Notes: generated from the sequence alone by a model not told the origin. DNA of 64,000 nucleotides from Globodera rostochiensis (GCA_018350325.1 JAEVLN010000012.1:1943991-2007990), one strand, 5' to 3'; positions 12,011-23,194 are shown, counted from the stretch's first letter. Program-made: numbers and translations.

Positions 12011-14033
12011 ATGGCCTCATTTTTGCGCAAATTGTTCGGATATCGACACAAAAAAGTGACAAAGAAGGACTCAATTACCGGTCGGAATAACTCATTCGTG
12101 AGTTGTTCCTTTTTTGAGTCTCTGTGTCTATCCATTCGAAAATTTTACGTTCTTTGTTTTAGCCAGTGCCGTATTTGTCCAAATTGGAAGGCAATCAGCT
12201 CCATCCAGGCCAATCTCTGATTGTCCGTGGAGTTATTATATGTGCGTTTTTTTAATTTTTTGTAATTTAATTTTTTCATAATTTTAATTTATTTTTTTTT
12301 TGATTTAGCATCCGATGAGTTTGTCATCAATTTAACAAACGGACCGCGGTAATTAGAAAAAGGAACTATTTTCTCTCATTGCACAGATTGTCCCAGGCCC
12401 TTTTTTTTAATTTTTGCCAAAAATAATGTTTCAGGGTCGAACTGGACGATGAAGTGCGGACGCTCGATGATCGACTTCTGTGCATGCGTGTTCAAATGGG
12501 GCCCCGGCGGAAGATCCATCTGAACGCGTGTATCAACGGGGAGTGGGGCCGTGAGGCGCTCATCAAACACAAATGGCGAAACGGTGGGTGTGGCCAAGGG
12601 CGGAGCCAGGAATTTTTTTCGGGGGGAGGCCCGATCCAAAAGTCGTTTCTTTGGGGTGTATTTTTGGTCCAAAAATTACAAAATTTTGAAAAACAAAAGG
12701 GTCCCCCCTTGGTTTTTTTTCTCTCAACAAAATTTTCAAGGGGGGGGGGGCAGGCCCCACGGGCCCCGTGGCCCACCGCAACAATTCAAAAACCCGCAAA
12801 CTTTCAGGCGACGAAGTTGACATTCGAGTCCGTTGTCACGAAGAAGAATATGAGGCATTCATTTTGCATCGCCAAATTCAAAATGCCGTCACTCACTGAT
12901 AAATTATTTTCAGCTTTTCGTCGACCATAAACTTTGTGCCCGCTTCTCCCACTACGTGCCGCTGTCCTCAATATCGCATATTTACATCAACGGAGGCATT
13001 GAGCTGTACTCGGTAAGTTGTCTTTTTTCTCCGAGCAACGGGTGGAATTTGAATTTGAAATAAAATTTAAGTGCAAGAGAAGCAATCATTCGATTCGATT
13101 AGGGTGTGATGACAGACACATTTTGTACTAGAGCCCGGACTTGAGCTTCGAGCGAGATCTCGAGTCGAGATTTTTCGAGATCTCCGAGACGAGATTCTCG
13201 GAAAATTTCTTCGAGCGAGATCTTGAGACGAGATTCTCGTCTCGACCGGGCTTACACTTTGTACTAATACAATCGTTTTTTAATTTTGCAGGTGTCTTGG
13301 GAAGGTCGAACATATTCCATTCCGTATGCCGCCGACATTCCCGGCAATTTCTATCCGGGCCGACGTCTTTACGTGTCGGGGCTGTTCAAAAAGCGTGCCA
13401 AGCAGTTCACATTGGACCTTTGTAGAAAATTAGACGTTTCCCTGCCTAATAATAAATTCCAACCCTTTTTTTTGAGGTGCCGGGGTGAACATTGCGCTTC
13501 GTTTTTGCCCCAAACTCAAATCACCCAAGGCATTTGTTTTTTTTTTACAGATTTATTTATTTAATGTTTTCTTTTTATTACTATTCCTTCAGAAAGTGAC
13601 TTGCAACGCGCGCACAGATCAGCAAACTTGGGAGGGGGAAGAACAAATGGAGCAGGAGGACGACTTTCCATTCAAACGGAGCAAAACGTTCGACTTGCTC
13701 GTTTATTGTGAGGACTCTAAGGTAAGTATTTGCGGGGGGGGGGGGGTTGGGTTGCGCGTGCGTCCGTTTTGATGAATGAATGGTCCGCGTCCCCTCGTCC
13801 CCTTAAGTTCATCATTTATGTGGACGACTGTCTGGTCGGCAAATACACACACAGGTTGGTTGGGCAGGCGCGAGTATTTTGTCGGAGTAATTGGGATAAT
13901 TTCAATTTTTCAAAGGATGAACCCGCGCGTCATCGACAGGTTTTCAACAAATGGGGGCAATATTGAATAACCGAGTCTTTGCAGACTTTGTATCGAAGGC
14001 GACATCGTCCTGCATGGCGTCCATCTGAAATGA
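12011..14033 (+). CDS. Tandem-repeat galectin (two carbohydrate-recognition domains)
   Basis: Exons: 12011-12097, 12163-12241, 12309-12348, 12435-12583, from 12808 (3' junction unclear), about 12914-13012, 13292 to about 13426, about 13477-13529, 13593-13721, 13808-13854, 13916-13939 and 13985-14033. CRD1 begins VPYLSKLEGNQLHPGQSLIV and contains HLNACINGEWGRE, then GDEVDIRVRCHEEEYEAFI. CRD2 begins WEGRTYSIPYAADIPGNF and contains LYVSGLFKKRAKQFTLDLC, NIALRFCPKL and TWEGEE, ending IEGDIVLHGVHLK. The fold pattern is clear, but the sugar-binding HxNPR motif is lost in both domains and the Arg after W-G-x-E is replaced. One intron (13530-13592) is GC-AG. Two introns carry transposon-like insertions (12595 and 13131). 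The N-terminus MASFLRKLFGYRHKKV is basic with no signal peptide, as usual for galectins. Confidence 0.88.
12595..12776 (+). mobile_element. MITE-like element, copy 1, occupying a galectin intron
   Basis: The element starts CAAGGGCGGAGCC (12595-12607), continues through a poly-G run, CCCGATCCAAAAGTCG and GGTGTATTTTTGGTCCAAAA, and ends in a degenerate G/C-rich tail near 12776. The whole host intron is 12584-12807 (224 bp), so the element is most of it. The same sequence, inverted on the + strand, lies at 20353-20575. Confidence 0.75.
13131..13257 (+). mobile_element. Short palindromic element with 9-bp flanking direct repeats
   Basis: The 127-bp block starts GAGCCCGGACTTGAG and ends CGACCGGGCTTACAC, an imperfect terminal inverted repeat. 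Its core is built from CGAGAT/ATCTCG words. TTTGTACTA flanks it exactly on both sides (13122-13130 and 13258-13266), as expected of a target-site duplication. It lies in a galectin intron. Confidence 0.7.
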
Positions 14034-15304
14034 TGGAATTATATGTACTACTTAACTACGTCCATTGCCCCTTTGGCCATAAAAGAACGTCCATCAACAT
14101 TCTTGTCCGCCGTACAAAACATTCTTTGAGGACGACGAATTTGGTTGAGCAATTTTGATGATAAATTTATATTTGAAAATTACCCATTTCGCCTATTTCA
14201 GTCACATAATTTTACCTAATTATTCGATCGCTCATCACTTACTAACTAATATTCTATTCGTTCACATTCATTCATTTGTATATTAACATTTATTTTTCCG
14301 TCTAAAGAAGGGACAATTTATTATTTGTGCCGACCCACGGAACAATTGGGAGATTATGGCAAAACGAGAAATGGGGGGGGCATTTGGGTGGGAAGGGATT
14401 TGATAAACAACTTTAAATAGTTACTGAATTTGAACTAGCATAAATTTTAAGACAGTTCAAATCTAGATGGATGTTTGCGATAAGAACGCATAAAATAGAA
14501 TTAGTGAACGCGGGTGGGGCGTAACAGAACTTTGACCTTGCAATTTCATTTCCTTAAAGGAGACGGCTGGGGGGGGGATTTAATATGAATGGGAAAAAGG
14601 GGGGAGGGGGTGTCTATCAATGGAATGGATGGCCGAATGAATGAATGGGCCACTTGGGTGGGCGTAGAGGAAGGAAAAAGTCATATTTTTCTGCCTTTCC
14701 CGCGGCGCTCTGTCAGGGTCATCCCCCCCCCCCCCCTCCAGAGCCAATTCATTCAGCCAGAGAGAGCGGTGGGTGGGCGTTTTGGCGTGCATAGTCTTTG
14801 GTCCTTTTTCCCATCCAAAGCTTTGGCTCTGCTGTGAGTAAACAACAAACACACACACTGTTGGTGGCGCTCCCCCTGGGTTGTGTGTGTACACATTTTA
14901 AAAAAATGGAGTTAATGCTTTAACGCCCCTTAATTGTTTTTCGTGATTTGCAATCAGAGATTACCTACGCGTCCTTAACCATTGTTGGAGCGTGCATTTG
15001 CATCTCCGCCCTCCGCCCCATATTCCCCACTTTTAATGCCCACCCTTTTTGCTGCATTCTTCAAAAAGGCATCGTTTTTTGCATGGTGAAAGATTAAATT
15101 GGCGGCTTTGGGCACAGCTGCCCCCCCCGCCGTCTCTTCTCCTCCCCCATTGGCTGTTTCGGTGGACATCGCCGCTTAAAATCTTCCCTCTCCCGCACAT
15201 TCTCCCGTCCCCTCTTCCCCCCCCCCCCTCCCTCCCTCCTCTGCTCTTCCCTCCCTCTCGCTCAGTCACAAAAATTGGTGCAAAGCCCTCTCTCCTTTGC
15301 TGAG
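14034..15304. other. Non-coding spacer between galectin and the C1orf43-like gene
   Basis: AT-rich first half, then G and C runs (14571-14578, 14725-14737, 15218-15228) and CT-rich DNA before the next gene. Open frames here are Ser/Pro/Gly low-complexity only. I saw no RNA gene. Confidence 0.6.
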
Positions 15305-16716
15305 ATGGCACCGCTGTCGCTCGCCTCGCTGCTCGGCGGATACTCTTGGCTTTTTGCGCTCGCATTCATTTTAATGGTCAGTGAATGCTGTGTGTGCATG
15401 CATGCAACAAGCAATGCTTTTTTTTGGGTGGGGGGGGGGAATAAACGTGGTTTTGGATTCAAATAAATTTTTATTAGCAATTTTCTTACATGGCATTGTT
15501 GTCTAATCTCAACCTTTTCGAGACGTTCATTCATTGCATCACTTGAAAATTGTTTCATTTCACCCCAATTACCTCACTAATTCTTTTGACAGTTGGCATT
15601 TCTCTTCGCGGTTTTCGTCTATCGACAGATTGGCCGTCTCCGCCGAAATAATTTGCGCCAAGGCAGTGGTGGTGGCGGCGGTGGATTGACAATGAATGCG
15701 ATTGGATCTGATCTCCCAGCGGTCCGTTTTTAATGAGGGCAAAATGTTTTCTCATTAATTCCCCGGATTTGGCTTCCATTAAGCTTTTGTCTTTTGCAGA
15801 AAGTGCGCCAACTCATCAACGGGCGCATTGGCACGGTGAACGCCTTTCGCCTTTGTCGGCAGCCAAATTTCACCGATTGTTCCACATTTGGCGCTTGTAT
15901 ACTTTTGAAGATTTGCATATTTTACCTTGTTGATTGATCATTTTTTGTTCAGATGCTCAAAGTCCTGACCGATTCCGAATGATCGCTCTCGACGAGGTCG
16001 GCAGAGTGTTGGGTGCGTCGGTTGTTGATCGCCTTTATAAGGAAAAAAGGTTCAACGGTTTTAGACCGCCAATTGGAACAGCTCAGCCCGACACTTTGCC
16101 GGCAGCCCGGAGAGCTCACTTGGGACTTTTTGCTTCGTGTGCGTCGGCAAGTGCCGTTGCCGTCTCTGGACGAGCCGTTGATCGCCCGACTGACTTTCTT
16201 CCACGAATGGGCCCGCTTCAGGACGGACCAGGTCAGGTTGGGTTGGGCACGAAAGCCTCAACCCTTAATCTCACGAAAAAAAGATCAAAATAAACTTCCG
16301 CGTGGAAAAATTGCATTAACTTTTATATTATTTAGCCTTTTGACGAAGCTGAACTGGACGAATTACGATCTCTGCTTCGACGTTTCATCAAAATGTGAAA
16401 AAATTTTTATTTTATTTTTTAAATTTTTGTTTGATTTCAGTCTCAGCCAAAACTCACAGATTGACAGGATACCAGTTAACCCGGCTTCTGCCTCCACCGC
16501 CGCGTCTCCCAGGAGACGAGGTTTTGAATTGTGAAACAGCCGAAGATTCGGTTTTATTTTTGACCCATCCAATTTAATTAAACTGCTTGGATTTGTCCGT
16601 TTGCAGCGCAAACCTCGGCGGATGGTCAACAGCTGACGGAGGGATTGGCCAAAGTCGAAAGAGCGCGGCTGGAAGAACGGCCGGAAAGACGACCCCTTCT
16701 CCTTTCGCAAGACTAG
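15305..16716 (+). CDS. C1orf43-like single-pass membrane protein
   Basis: The first exon encodes MAPLSLASLLGGYSWLFALA and FILM, spliced to LAFLFAVFVYRQIGRLRRNN, giving one transmembrane helix (about residues 12-33) followed by a basic stretch. Later exons give KVRQLINGRIGTVNAFRLCR, PDRFRMIALDEVGRVLG, LEQLSPTLCRQPGELTWDFL, LDEPLIARLTFFHEWARF and FDEAELDELRSLLRRF. This order matches human C1orf43 (NICE-3): membrane helix, Arg-rich turn, R.KALD.., then a helix with LI..L...YE.AR. That protein is Golgi/mitochondria associated and linked to phagocytosis regulation; its biochemistry is poorly defined. It ends at TAG 16714-16716. Some splice sites at 15950-16090 are uncertain. Confidence 0.6.
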
Positions 16717-16915
16717 CGCCTCGATTGTCTTGTCGACTTAAACTTTGTTAATTGTCGACTTAAACTTTGTTAATTTTACGGGTTTATTTTGATAAAAACA
16801 AATTGTTTTTTGTTTTATGTTTTCAGTTTACGGACATTTGGTCGTCATTTTCCTCTCTTTTTGATTTTATTTCAATATTTTTGCCATTTTTGTTATTGTT
16901 TTATATATACAGTCG

Positions 16916-19127
16916 ATGAGCATCGTCGTTCTTCCCAAAAGTTCGGCTCCGACACGTCCATTTCGTTCCGATGGTGGCGGCGGCGGCCAAAATCATCGGC
17001 TTCGTCCATTCGTTGAACAAAAATCTGCGGATGGCATTTTGGGTATGTGTCGGTTGCTGTTATAAAACTAAAGAAATTCAATTCAATTAAATTCCCGTCC
17101 CAGACGTTCCTCTCCCGCCTCCCTCTTCCACGGCACAACCAAATGGCGGCGTTCGGCGCCAAGTGACGGAGGATGGTGCAGCTTTACTCTCTTTCACAGC
17201 AACAACAACAATGGCACCGTCGGCCTCCTCAACAGGTTCAGCCACCGAAAGTTCGGAATCGTCAGAGGAAGAGACCGACCGATTGAACAAAAAGCCTAAA
17301 ACGCCGTTGAGGAGTTCGGGTGAGTAATTGCTAATACTTAATAATATTCTCACGGATAATTCATTAGGATTTACAAACAAAAAAATTGTTTTCAGGAAAC
17401 GGACTAAGCATTGGCGCCGTTTGGGAAGGAGTGAAACGAATGATGGGCTTCACAGCCGAATGCCACAATGGTATCATTTTGTTTTGGTTTCGAACTTTGT
17501 CAGAGACGGCGGTATTATCACTCTAAAATTGGGATAATAATGCAATTTTGGGGGGGGGGGGAATCGCTTCATTTCAATTTATAAAAAGCATTTACTATAA
17601 AAGTTTCATTTTCAGGCGGTTACAAAACCATCGGCGGCGATTGCATTTGTCCCCAATTTTTTGAGGGCAAAGCGTGCGAACGCATTGTCTGTGCCCACAA
17701 CGGCACGCGCGTCCGTGTGGCGGCATTTGGCGGGGAGGAAGTGTGCAAATGCGCCCATCCCCAATACATATCGGGCAAGCACTGCGAAGTCGTGCACTGC
17801 CAAAACGGTGGGGTGAATACAAACAAGCCAGCAGAGGCGTAGCCCCCCTCCCCCCAAAAAATTATTTTTGAGAATAAACCCATAGGGGGTCTATAGCTAC
17901 ATCGCTATAATTTGAAATGTTTTTAAATTGATGATTTTTGTTTCTTTTCCAGGCGGTCGCGTTCTCAACGACGGCACCTGCCATTGTGTGGATGGATGGT
18001 ACACGGGCCAGTTTTGCCAGGTTATATGCCCTCCATATTCCCTGCTTAATTGGGGATTAAGATTTGAAAATGATCAGAATTAGGATTTTTAAGAAGTTTT
18101 ACATTTTTAAGAAAACCCACAACTACATTATAAAGGAAAATTTAAATAATTTTATTTTGAAAGTTTGATTTTTTCTGTTGTTTTCAAGAAAATACCAGGG
18201 CGACGAAGTCCTGTCGTGTTCCGTTCCTGTCCATTCTCTAATATTTATTGCATTATATTCAGTTTTACACTTCTTCGTGGCTCATCGCCTTCGGCGTGCC
18301 GTTGCTGGTCATTGCCGCCATTGTTTTTTGCTGTGTGATTTGTCGTTTGGATTTGTGCGCGTTGCGCCGGACATCGCCGCCGTCGACGAGCCGACAGAAT
18401 CGAAGTGAATATAGTGAACGATGGAAAATACTGTCCAAATAATAATAACAATTTTTAGGACCCAATGGACGTCGCACGGGTCCAAGCAGTTCACAGACCG
18501 CTCCGGTGACAGCAAGGCGATGCCGCGGCGGAGGAGCCGGCGCTAATCGGAGTCGCCGTGAGCAAGTGCCATGCCGCGGACCATCATCAGCGAATGGGGC
18601 AGAAATGGACATGATGGCACAACAGCAGCAGTTTTTCATACAAGTAAAAAAGAAAAGAAATTCATGTTGAGTTGGTGATCATTTCAGCAGAATTTGCTGA
18701 ATGATCGTGATCGTCACCACAATCAACAGCATCAGCAACAATATGTGCTTCGGCTTGAGCAAATTCCGGTGTACAACCCGCGCATGTTCAACGCGGCAGA
18801 GCCGGCAAAACCATTGGAACCGCCACCGCCATATGAACAGGTCGAGTTTGTGGTGGTTTTGATCATAATCAATCTGTCTGTTCAATTTAGGCGATTCGGT
18901 GTCCTCCACACCATCAACAAAACCATTTTCCGCCAAATTATTCTGCCGCCCAACCGAACGAAGGCAACGGCGTGACGAGAGAAGTGGGGGATGTGAATGG
19001 TGCGCAAGACAATGCCGGGAGTGGACAACAACATCATTCTTTGCTGGGAGAAGAGGAATGTCTGCGGCGGAGAGAGCAGCCGGATAATGGGACGGGGCGG
19101 GGAGGGAATTGTCCACCAAATGAATGA
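16916..19127 (+). CDS. EGF-repeat transmembrane protein with a cytoplasmic PPPY motif
   Basis: Exons give an acidic Ser/Thr-rich region (SASSTGSATESSESSEEETD), then three EGF-like units: CHNGG..CICPQFFEGKAC, CAHNGTRV..CKCAHPQYISGKHC and CQNGGRVLNDGTCHCVDGWY. A transmembrane helix follows (SSWLIAFGVPLLVIAAIVFC). The tail is long, basic and Gln-rich and includes EPPPPYEQ, a WW-domain-binding PPxY motif. It ends CPPNE at 19127. The topology implies an extracellular EGF region, so a signal sequence is expected, but the visible N-terminus (MSIVVLPKSSAPTRPFRSDG) lacks one; an upstream exon or internal signal anchor may exist. I do not recognise a specific orthologue. It may be a receptor or adhesion protein recruited by NEDD4-type or YAP-type WW proteins. 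Confidence 0.65.
17838..17908. repeat. GGCGTAGCC-type repeat fragment in an EGF-gene intron
   Basis: The intron around 17812-17952 contains GAGGCGTAGCCCCCC followed by a C run, AAAAAATTATTTTTGAGA and CATAGGGGGTCTATAGC. The start resembles the end of the GGGCGGAGCC elements at 12595 and 20353 (GC-rich end, C run, AAAATTTTTTTGAGA). It may be a degenerate relative. No complete terminal repeat pair is visible. Confidence 0.35.
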
Positions 19128-19655
19128 TGAACTTTGTGCCGTCAGACAGACTCATGTCCAATACCAAAAATGTTCTATACATCACTGAAAAATGATCAAA
19201 TCGTATTATTCTGTTTTGGAATTGGACCTGACTCATTCAGCTCCGAAGCCGAAATTGGCGTCGATTCGCTTTTTTACCGACTTTCTGGCCTACCTCTCAG
19301 GAACTTCAACTCCTCTTTTTACCCGCCACGGAAATTGGCCCGTGGAGCATTGAAAGAAAACAAATTAGCTGTTTAGAAACAAAAAACTTTTTTTGTTCTT
19401 TGTATAACCTTCCATTCAGTCGTTGCCCAACGCCCCCCATATATGCTAATCAAACTTTCTATTATTGTGATTGATATTCGCCTGACCCTCATACCCCCCC
19501 CCCCATCAAATACGATTGTTATTTTTATGGGATTTGTTCAACCGTAATTTTATGCAAAAATAACGAATGAATTTTATAATATAGAATAGAAACAGCAGTT
19601 CCACCCACACATGACAACGGTCAATCCTTTTCGACATTTTTCTGCACGACTCAGT
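19128..19655. other. Convergent 3' region between the EGF gene and proteasome beta5
   Basis: AT-rich with a C run at 19495-19504. It holds the 3' UTRs of both convergent genes; no exon was seen. Confidence 0.6.
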
Positions 19656-21517
19656 TCAGACTTCGGGCACCGTCGAACGGCCAATCTTTTCCATAAATTG
19701 GTAATATGTTTCGCTGACATCGACCGGCGGAAACAATGTCATTCCCTCGCTGGTGATATGGCACACTGAATTTTTGGAATTATGCCCATTTCCTAGAGAA
19801 TTCTCCAAATTCAGCAGGTTGTTTGTTGGTTGGATTTGTTGCCCACCCCAAAAACAAACGAAACGGACCATTGCATTTCCCGCCCGACCCCCCGTCGCGG
19901 AATGTCGAGTGCACAATGGCCTCCTTCCCCAATTCGATCGCTTCCTCGTCGGTCATCTCCTCTTTGTATTTGCTGTCCGCAATTGCCATGGCATTCATCA
20001 TGCCGGACCCGACCGAACAAATGGTGTCAATCTTCAGACGGGCCCCCGTATCTTGCACCAAATAAACGGACGGGCCGGACTTGTCAATTCCGCACACCAT
20101 CGATCCCTTAAAAACATTTATGTGGGGGGAGGGGGTTTACGGGGCCGGCCGCCACGTCCCTGCACAGAGACAGCAACTTACCACACTCAAGCCGCGCCCG
20201 CGATAACCGTACAAAACATTGGCCAAGTATTGGCTGGTCGCAGCCACCGAAATTTGTGTGTTCTCGCGAAGTTCGAAAAGACTGAAAAATGGGCGGATGA
20301 AAATGCGCAGCAAAGGCGACGGGGACAGACTCAAATCATCTCCCCACCCACCCAAGGGCGGAGCCAAGGGGGGCCCGCCCCCCCCCCGAAAATTTTTTTG
20401 AGAGAAAAAAAACCAAAGGGGGGACCCTTTTGTTTTTCATTGTAATTTTTGGACCAAAAATACACCCCTAAGAATCGACTTTTTTTGATTTTTCAAAAAA
20501 TACACCCCTAAGAATCGACTTTTTGGATCGGGCCCCCACCCCCCCCCCCGAAAAAAATTCCTGGCTCCGCCCTTGCACCCACCCACCCATTACTAGGTCG
20601 TTTCATAAAAAAGTTAAGCTCAGCTAATCCATTAGATATGAAACCCGGAAACCCCCGGTTGTTCGACCAGCGGATTCGAGAATTTTTATCTCGCCGGTAT
20701 GAAAAGCTACAAAGACCCGTTTACCTATCAAAATGCTCTCTAGGGGAATTGCATATAAACAAATTAGGGGGGGGGGCGGCAACCACTTTTTATGTGACTT
20801 TTTTTATCAAGAAGTCAAAAAGTTAACTTTTTTATGAAACGACCTAAAAAAAAGAATTGTATTTTTTTTTTTTGGTGGAAGCAATTAGCTGGGTTTTTGG
20901 CAGCAAAAGACGCACTTGCAATACTTCGACACATGTCTGGTCCAATAAAGACAGTCGGCCGCCCCACCCGCCAGCGTCGTGACCATTCGATCATTGATCG
21001 GAATGATTTTCATGACCGTCTTGGAACCTGAATTGGGCGGGAACAGTGCATTTTGTTGGTGGCATTTTACGCCCGTTTTGAGTCACAAACGAATTAATTA
21101 AATCGGAAAATTCTTGCAAAAACTGTGCTAAAGTGACAAATTAAAGACAAAACATTCACTAACTAATAAATTGTCCGCCACTGGCACGCGAGTCAACAGC
21201 GACTACAACGCCGCCTTTGTCCTGCGGTGTTTTGGGCTTGTAAACAAATGCCAACGTCGTGGTGCCCTTCTGGAACTGTGCCATCGGAAGTCGGCTGTTC
21301 GGCCCAAAGTATTTGTTCACGAAAACTTTTGGCTGAAAGTGTGCAAAAATGGGGGTCATATAAAAAGGAAAAGAGCCGATGAAGTAAAGTTTGACACCTT
21401 TATGCCAAGCGGAGGCAATTCCAATTTGTCGGGAATTGCTGTGTCGTCCATGTTCACCAGTCGCTTGATCTCCGCCTTGTAGCTGGTCTCGTCGTCGTGT
21501 AAGTCGCGATAGTACAT
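19656..21517 (-). CDS. pbs-5: 20S proteasome subunit beta type-5 (chymotrypsin-like)
   Basis: Six minus-strand exons splice in frame: 21398-21517, 21164-21332, 20916-21027, 20182-20281, 19869-20106 and 19656-19765. The propeptide (MYYRDLHDDETSYKAEIKRL...) is followed by QFQKGTTTLAF, so the catalytic Thr is exposed after Gly as in active beta5 subunits. Asp and Lys residues of the active site lie in VVVAVDSRASGG and KTVMKI. Family blocks TLAGGAADCLYWTR, VLYGYRGRGLSVGSMVCGID and SVGSGMMNAM are present. It ends EKIGRSTVPEV. Beta5 carries the chymotrypsin-like activity of the 20S core. The 634-bp third intron contains two transposon-like elements. Confidence 0.95.
20353..20575 (-). mobile_element. 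MITE-like element, copy 2, in a proteasome intron
   Basis: A 223-bp element with perfect 13-bp terminal inverted repeats: CAAGGGCGGAGCC at 20353-20365 and GGCTCCGCCCTTG at 20563-20575. The interior matches copy 1 at 12595 on the opposite strand, including GGTCCAAAAA and the GGATCGGG end. A block with CACCCCTAAGAATCGACTTT is duplicated within it. Flanks are CACCC repeats, so the target duplication is ambiguous. Relative to its host gene it has the same orientation as copy 1. Confidence 0.85.
20594..20846. mobile_element. Mariner-like MITE with perfect 24-bp terminal inverted repeats
   Basis: The 253-bp element begins TAGGTCGTTTCATAAAAAAG (20594 on). The exact reverse complement of its first 24 bases closes it at 20823-20846. 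The TA ends fit a TA target duplication, typical of Tc1/mariner derivatives. No transposase reading frame fits inside. It sits beside the GGGCGGAGCC element in the same pbs-5 intron. Confidence 0.85.
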
Positions 21518-21938
21518 AGCGAACAATTTGTTTCGTCGAAGGAATTACCGGAAAATTTTCAGCTCTGAAATAAATGTGCAAGAAAATAAATTTATTTATT
21601 ATGCTACTCGACGAGACTAGCCAACCTACCGAGACAATGTATCAACTTTAACAAAACAATTAAAAAGCAAATCGCGTGCAAAATAAAATCATCCTTTTTA
21701 AAAAAAAGAAAATAGCGCCTAACAAATCGCCAAACTGCCGTTGCGAATAACTGAGTCCAGAGTCAGCACTTGCACATACATATTTACGTACTCCTTCAAA
21801 CCGAAACAAAAAAACATTATGGGGTTTTAACCGGGACTTGGGTCCTTTTTAACGCAATAAGAGAGATTCCTTTATGCAAGAAAAACGAAGTTAAATTGTA
21901 ATGTGTGTAGTGAAAAATGGTTAAAGAATGACGAATAA
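21518..21938. other. Spacer between the TLC-domain gene and proteasome beta5
   Basis: The 421-bp AT-rich gap lies between two minus-strand genes, the TLC gene upstream and pbs-5 downstream. No coding exon was recognised. The spacing is longer than a classic nematode operon gap. Confidence 0.55.
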
Positions 21939-23194
21939 TTACAGTAATTCTTGGCCACAAACAAGCTTGTGGTCGTCCTCTCCCTCTTCCTCCGATTTCT
22001 GTTGCAGTGGTCGAGCTCCGTCCGGCGGTTTGCCAAGTGACGACGACGACGAGGACGACGGACTGCGAGGAAGGGGACGAGCGCGACCTTTGCCCAAGAT
22101 CCCATCGGCGGCCAACACGCGATAACAAAGGATAAAGTTGGTGACGAACAGAGAGTAAGCGAGCAGACTGTTTATGACTTGCAGGTACCACTCCAGCTCC
22201 CACTTGAAGTACTGACTAATCACCCAACCTGAATGGAGTCAGTTCCGCCGGATTTCTCTAATAATGGCCCATGTCAAATGTTGAGCGAATTCCTCACCGA
22301 CGAGAATCAGACTGACAACGATGCGAAAGAGCATGAATGTGGCAATGTTAAACAGAGCGATGATCTTGAACAGGTTCGAATCCTTCGGCTGCCGGTACAA
22401 ATTACACAGAGAGCGCGAATGGAGGAAAATGCTGAAATTTTGGTAAAAGAATCATCCAAAACAATGGCTGACCCGTCCCAAGCAAACCTGTTGACCTCCA
22501 TGAGCAAGCCGATCAGGACAATGTACAGAAATTTGCAGCTCACTGCGGAGGTCAGAAGACCGGTGAGCACAACGACGTGGTGAAACAGCAATTCAATTAT
22601 TCGCGCCGACTGCTCGTTGACCACCAAATCAATAAAATCGTGCACCAAATAACCAAAGGACATGCACGTCTAAATTGGGAAAAATTACGATTGTTCTCTG
22701 GAACTCATTATTATTGTTCTAAAGGTAGAACAAAGTTCATAAAAATAAAAAATTTCACCAAATAGCGGGCTACTTTGGAGTTTGTGTCGACCAGATCGTT
22801 GATGTACTCGTCAAAGTGCATAAGGGCGCCGAGTGCCCAAAATCCGGACAGAACGGAGTGGAACAAGGACACAAATTCATTGGAAATACGCCATTTTTTG
22901 TTGGGCGGCACAATCTGAAATTTAAATGTTTTTTCCCTCAAATTTTACATAAAATTTAAATTATCAAAAAAACCAAAATCGATTATAACTGTCTCTAACC
23001 TCCAGTGATTTGCTGTCCATTTTCTGTTTCAAATTGCCTTCCTGGGAATGACGTTGTCGCCGACGTTTGAAATAGCTGAAGGTCGGAAATGTCCATTTGC
23101 CGAACAAATACCAACGGACTGTGAATTGAAAGAAGCGGAAAAAGAAGAAAGAGAAGACAGTCTGAAAGTTGTAAATTCTTAATAAAGCAAGCAA
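21939..23194 (-). CDS. TLC-domain membrane protein (TLCD1/TLCD2 type)
   Basis: Minus-strand exons give TVFSFFFFRFFQFTVRWYLF, IVPPNKKWRISNEFVSLFHS, VLSGFWALGALMHFDEYIND, TCMSFGYLVHDFIDLVVNEQ, ELLFHHVVVLTGLLTSAVSC and LIGLLMEVNSIFLHSRSLCN. The last exons give LFKIIALFNIATFMLFRIVV and WELEWYLQVINSLLAYSLFV, then a basic/Ser tail ending GQELL at 21939. The order HSVLSGFWAL, GY..HD..D, LLFHH, LL.EVN.IFLH.R is the TLC family signature of TLCD1/2; C. elegans FLD-1 in this group limits membrane fluidity. At least five hydrophobic segments are visible. The first exon is unresolved: no in-frame ATG precedes the segment at 23190, although GTTAAT..TTTCAG at 23160-23200 could be an intron. Confidence 0.75.

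Noticed and set aside
16818..16862. Hydrophobic peptide MFSVYGHLVVIFLSF as a signal sequence for the EGF gene
   Set aside because: It is followed by an in-frame TGA and no donor site joins it to the EGF exons.
22374..22384. GGTTCGAATCC, the sequence of a tRNA B box
   Set aside because: It is the reverse of a TLC-domain exon (..KDSNLF..). No A box or acceptor stem fits around it.
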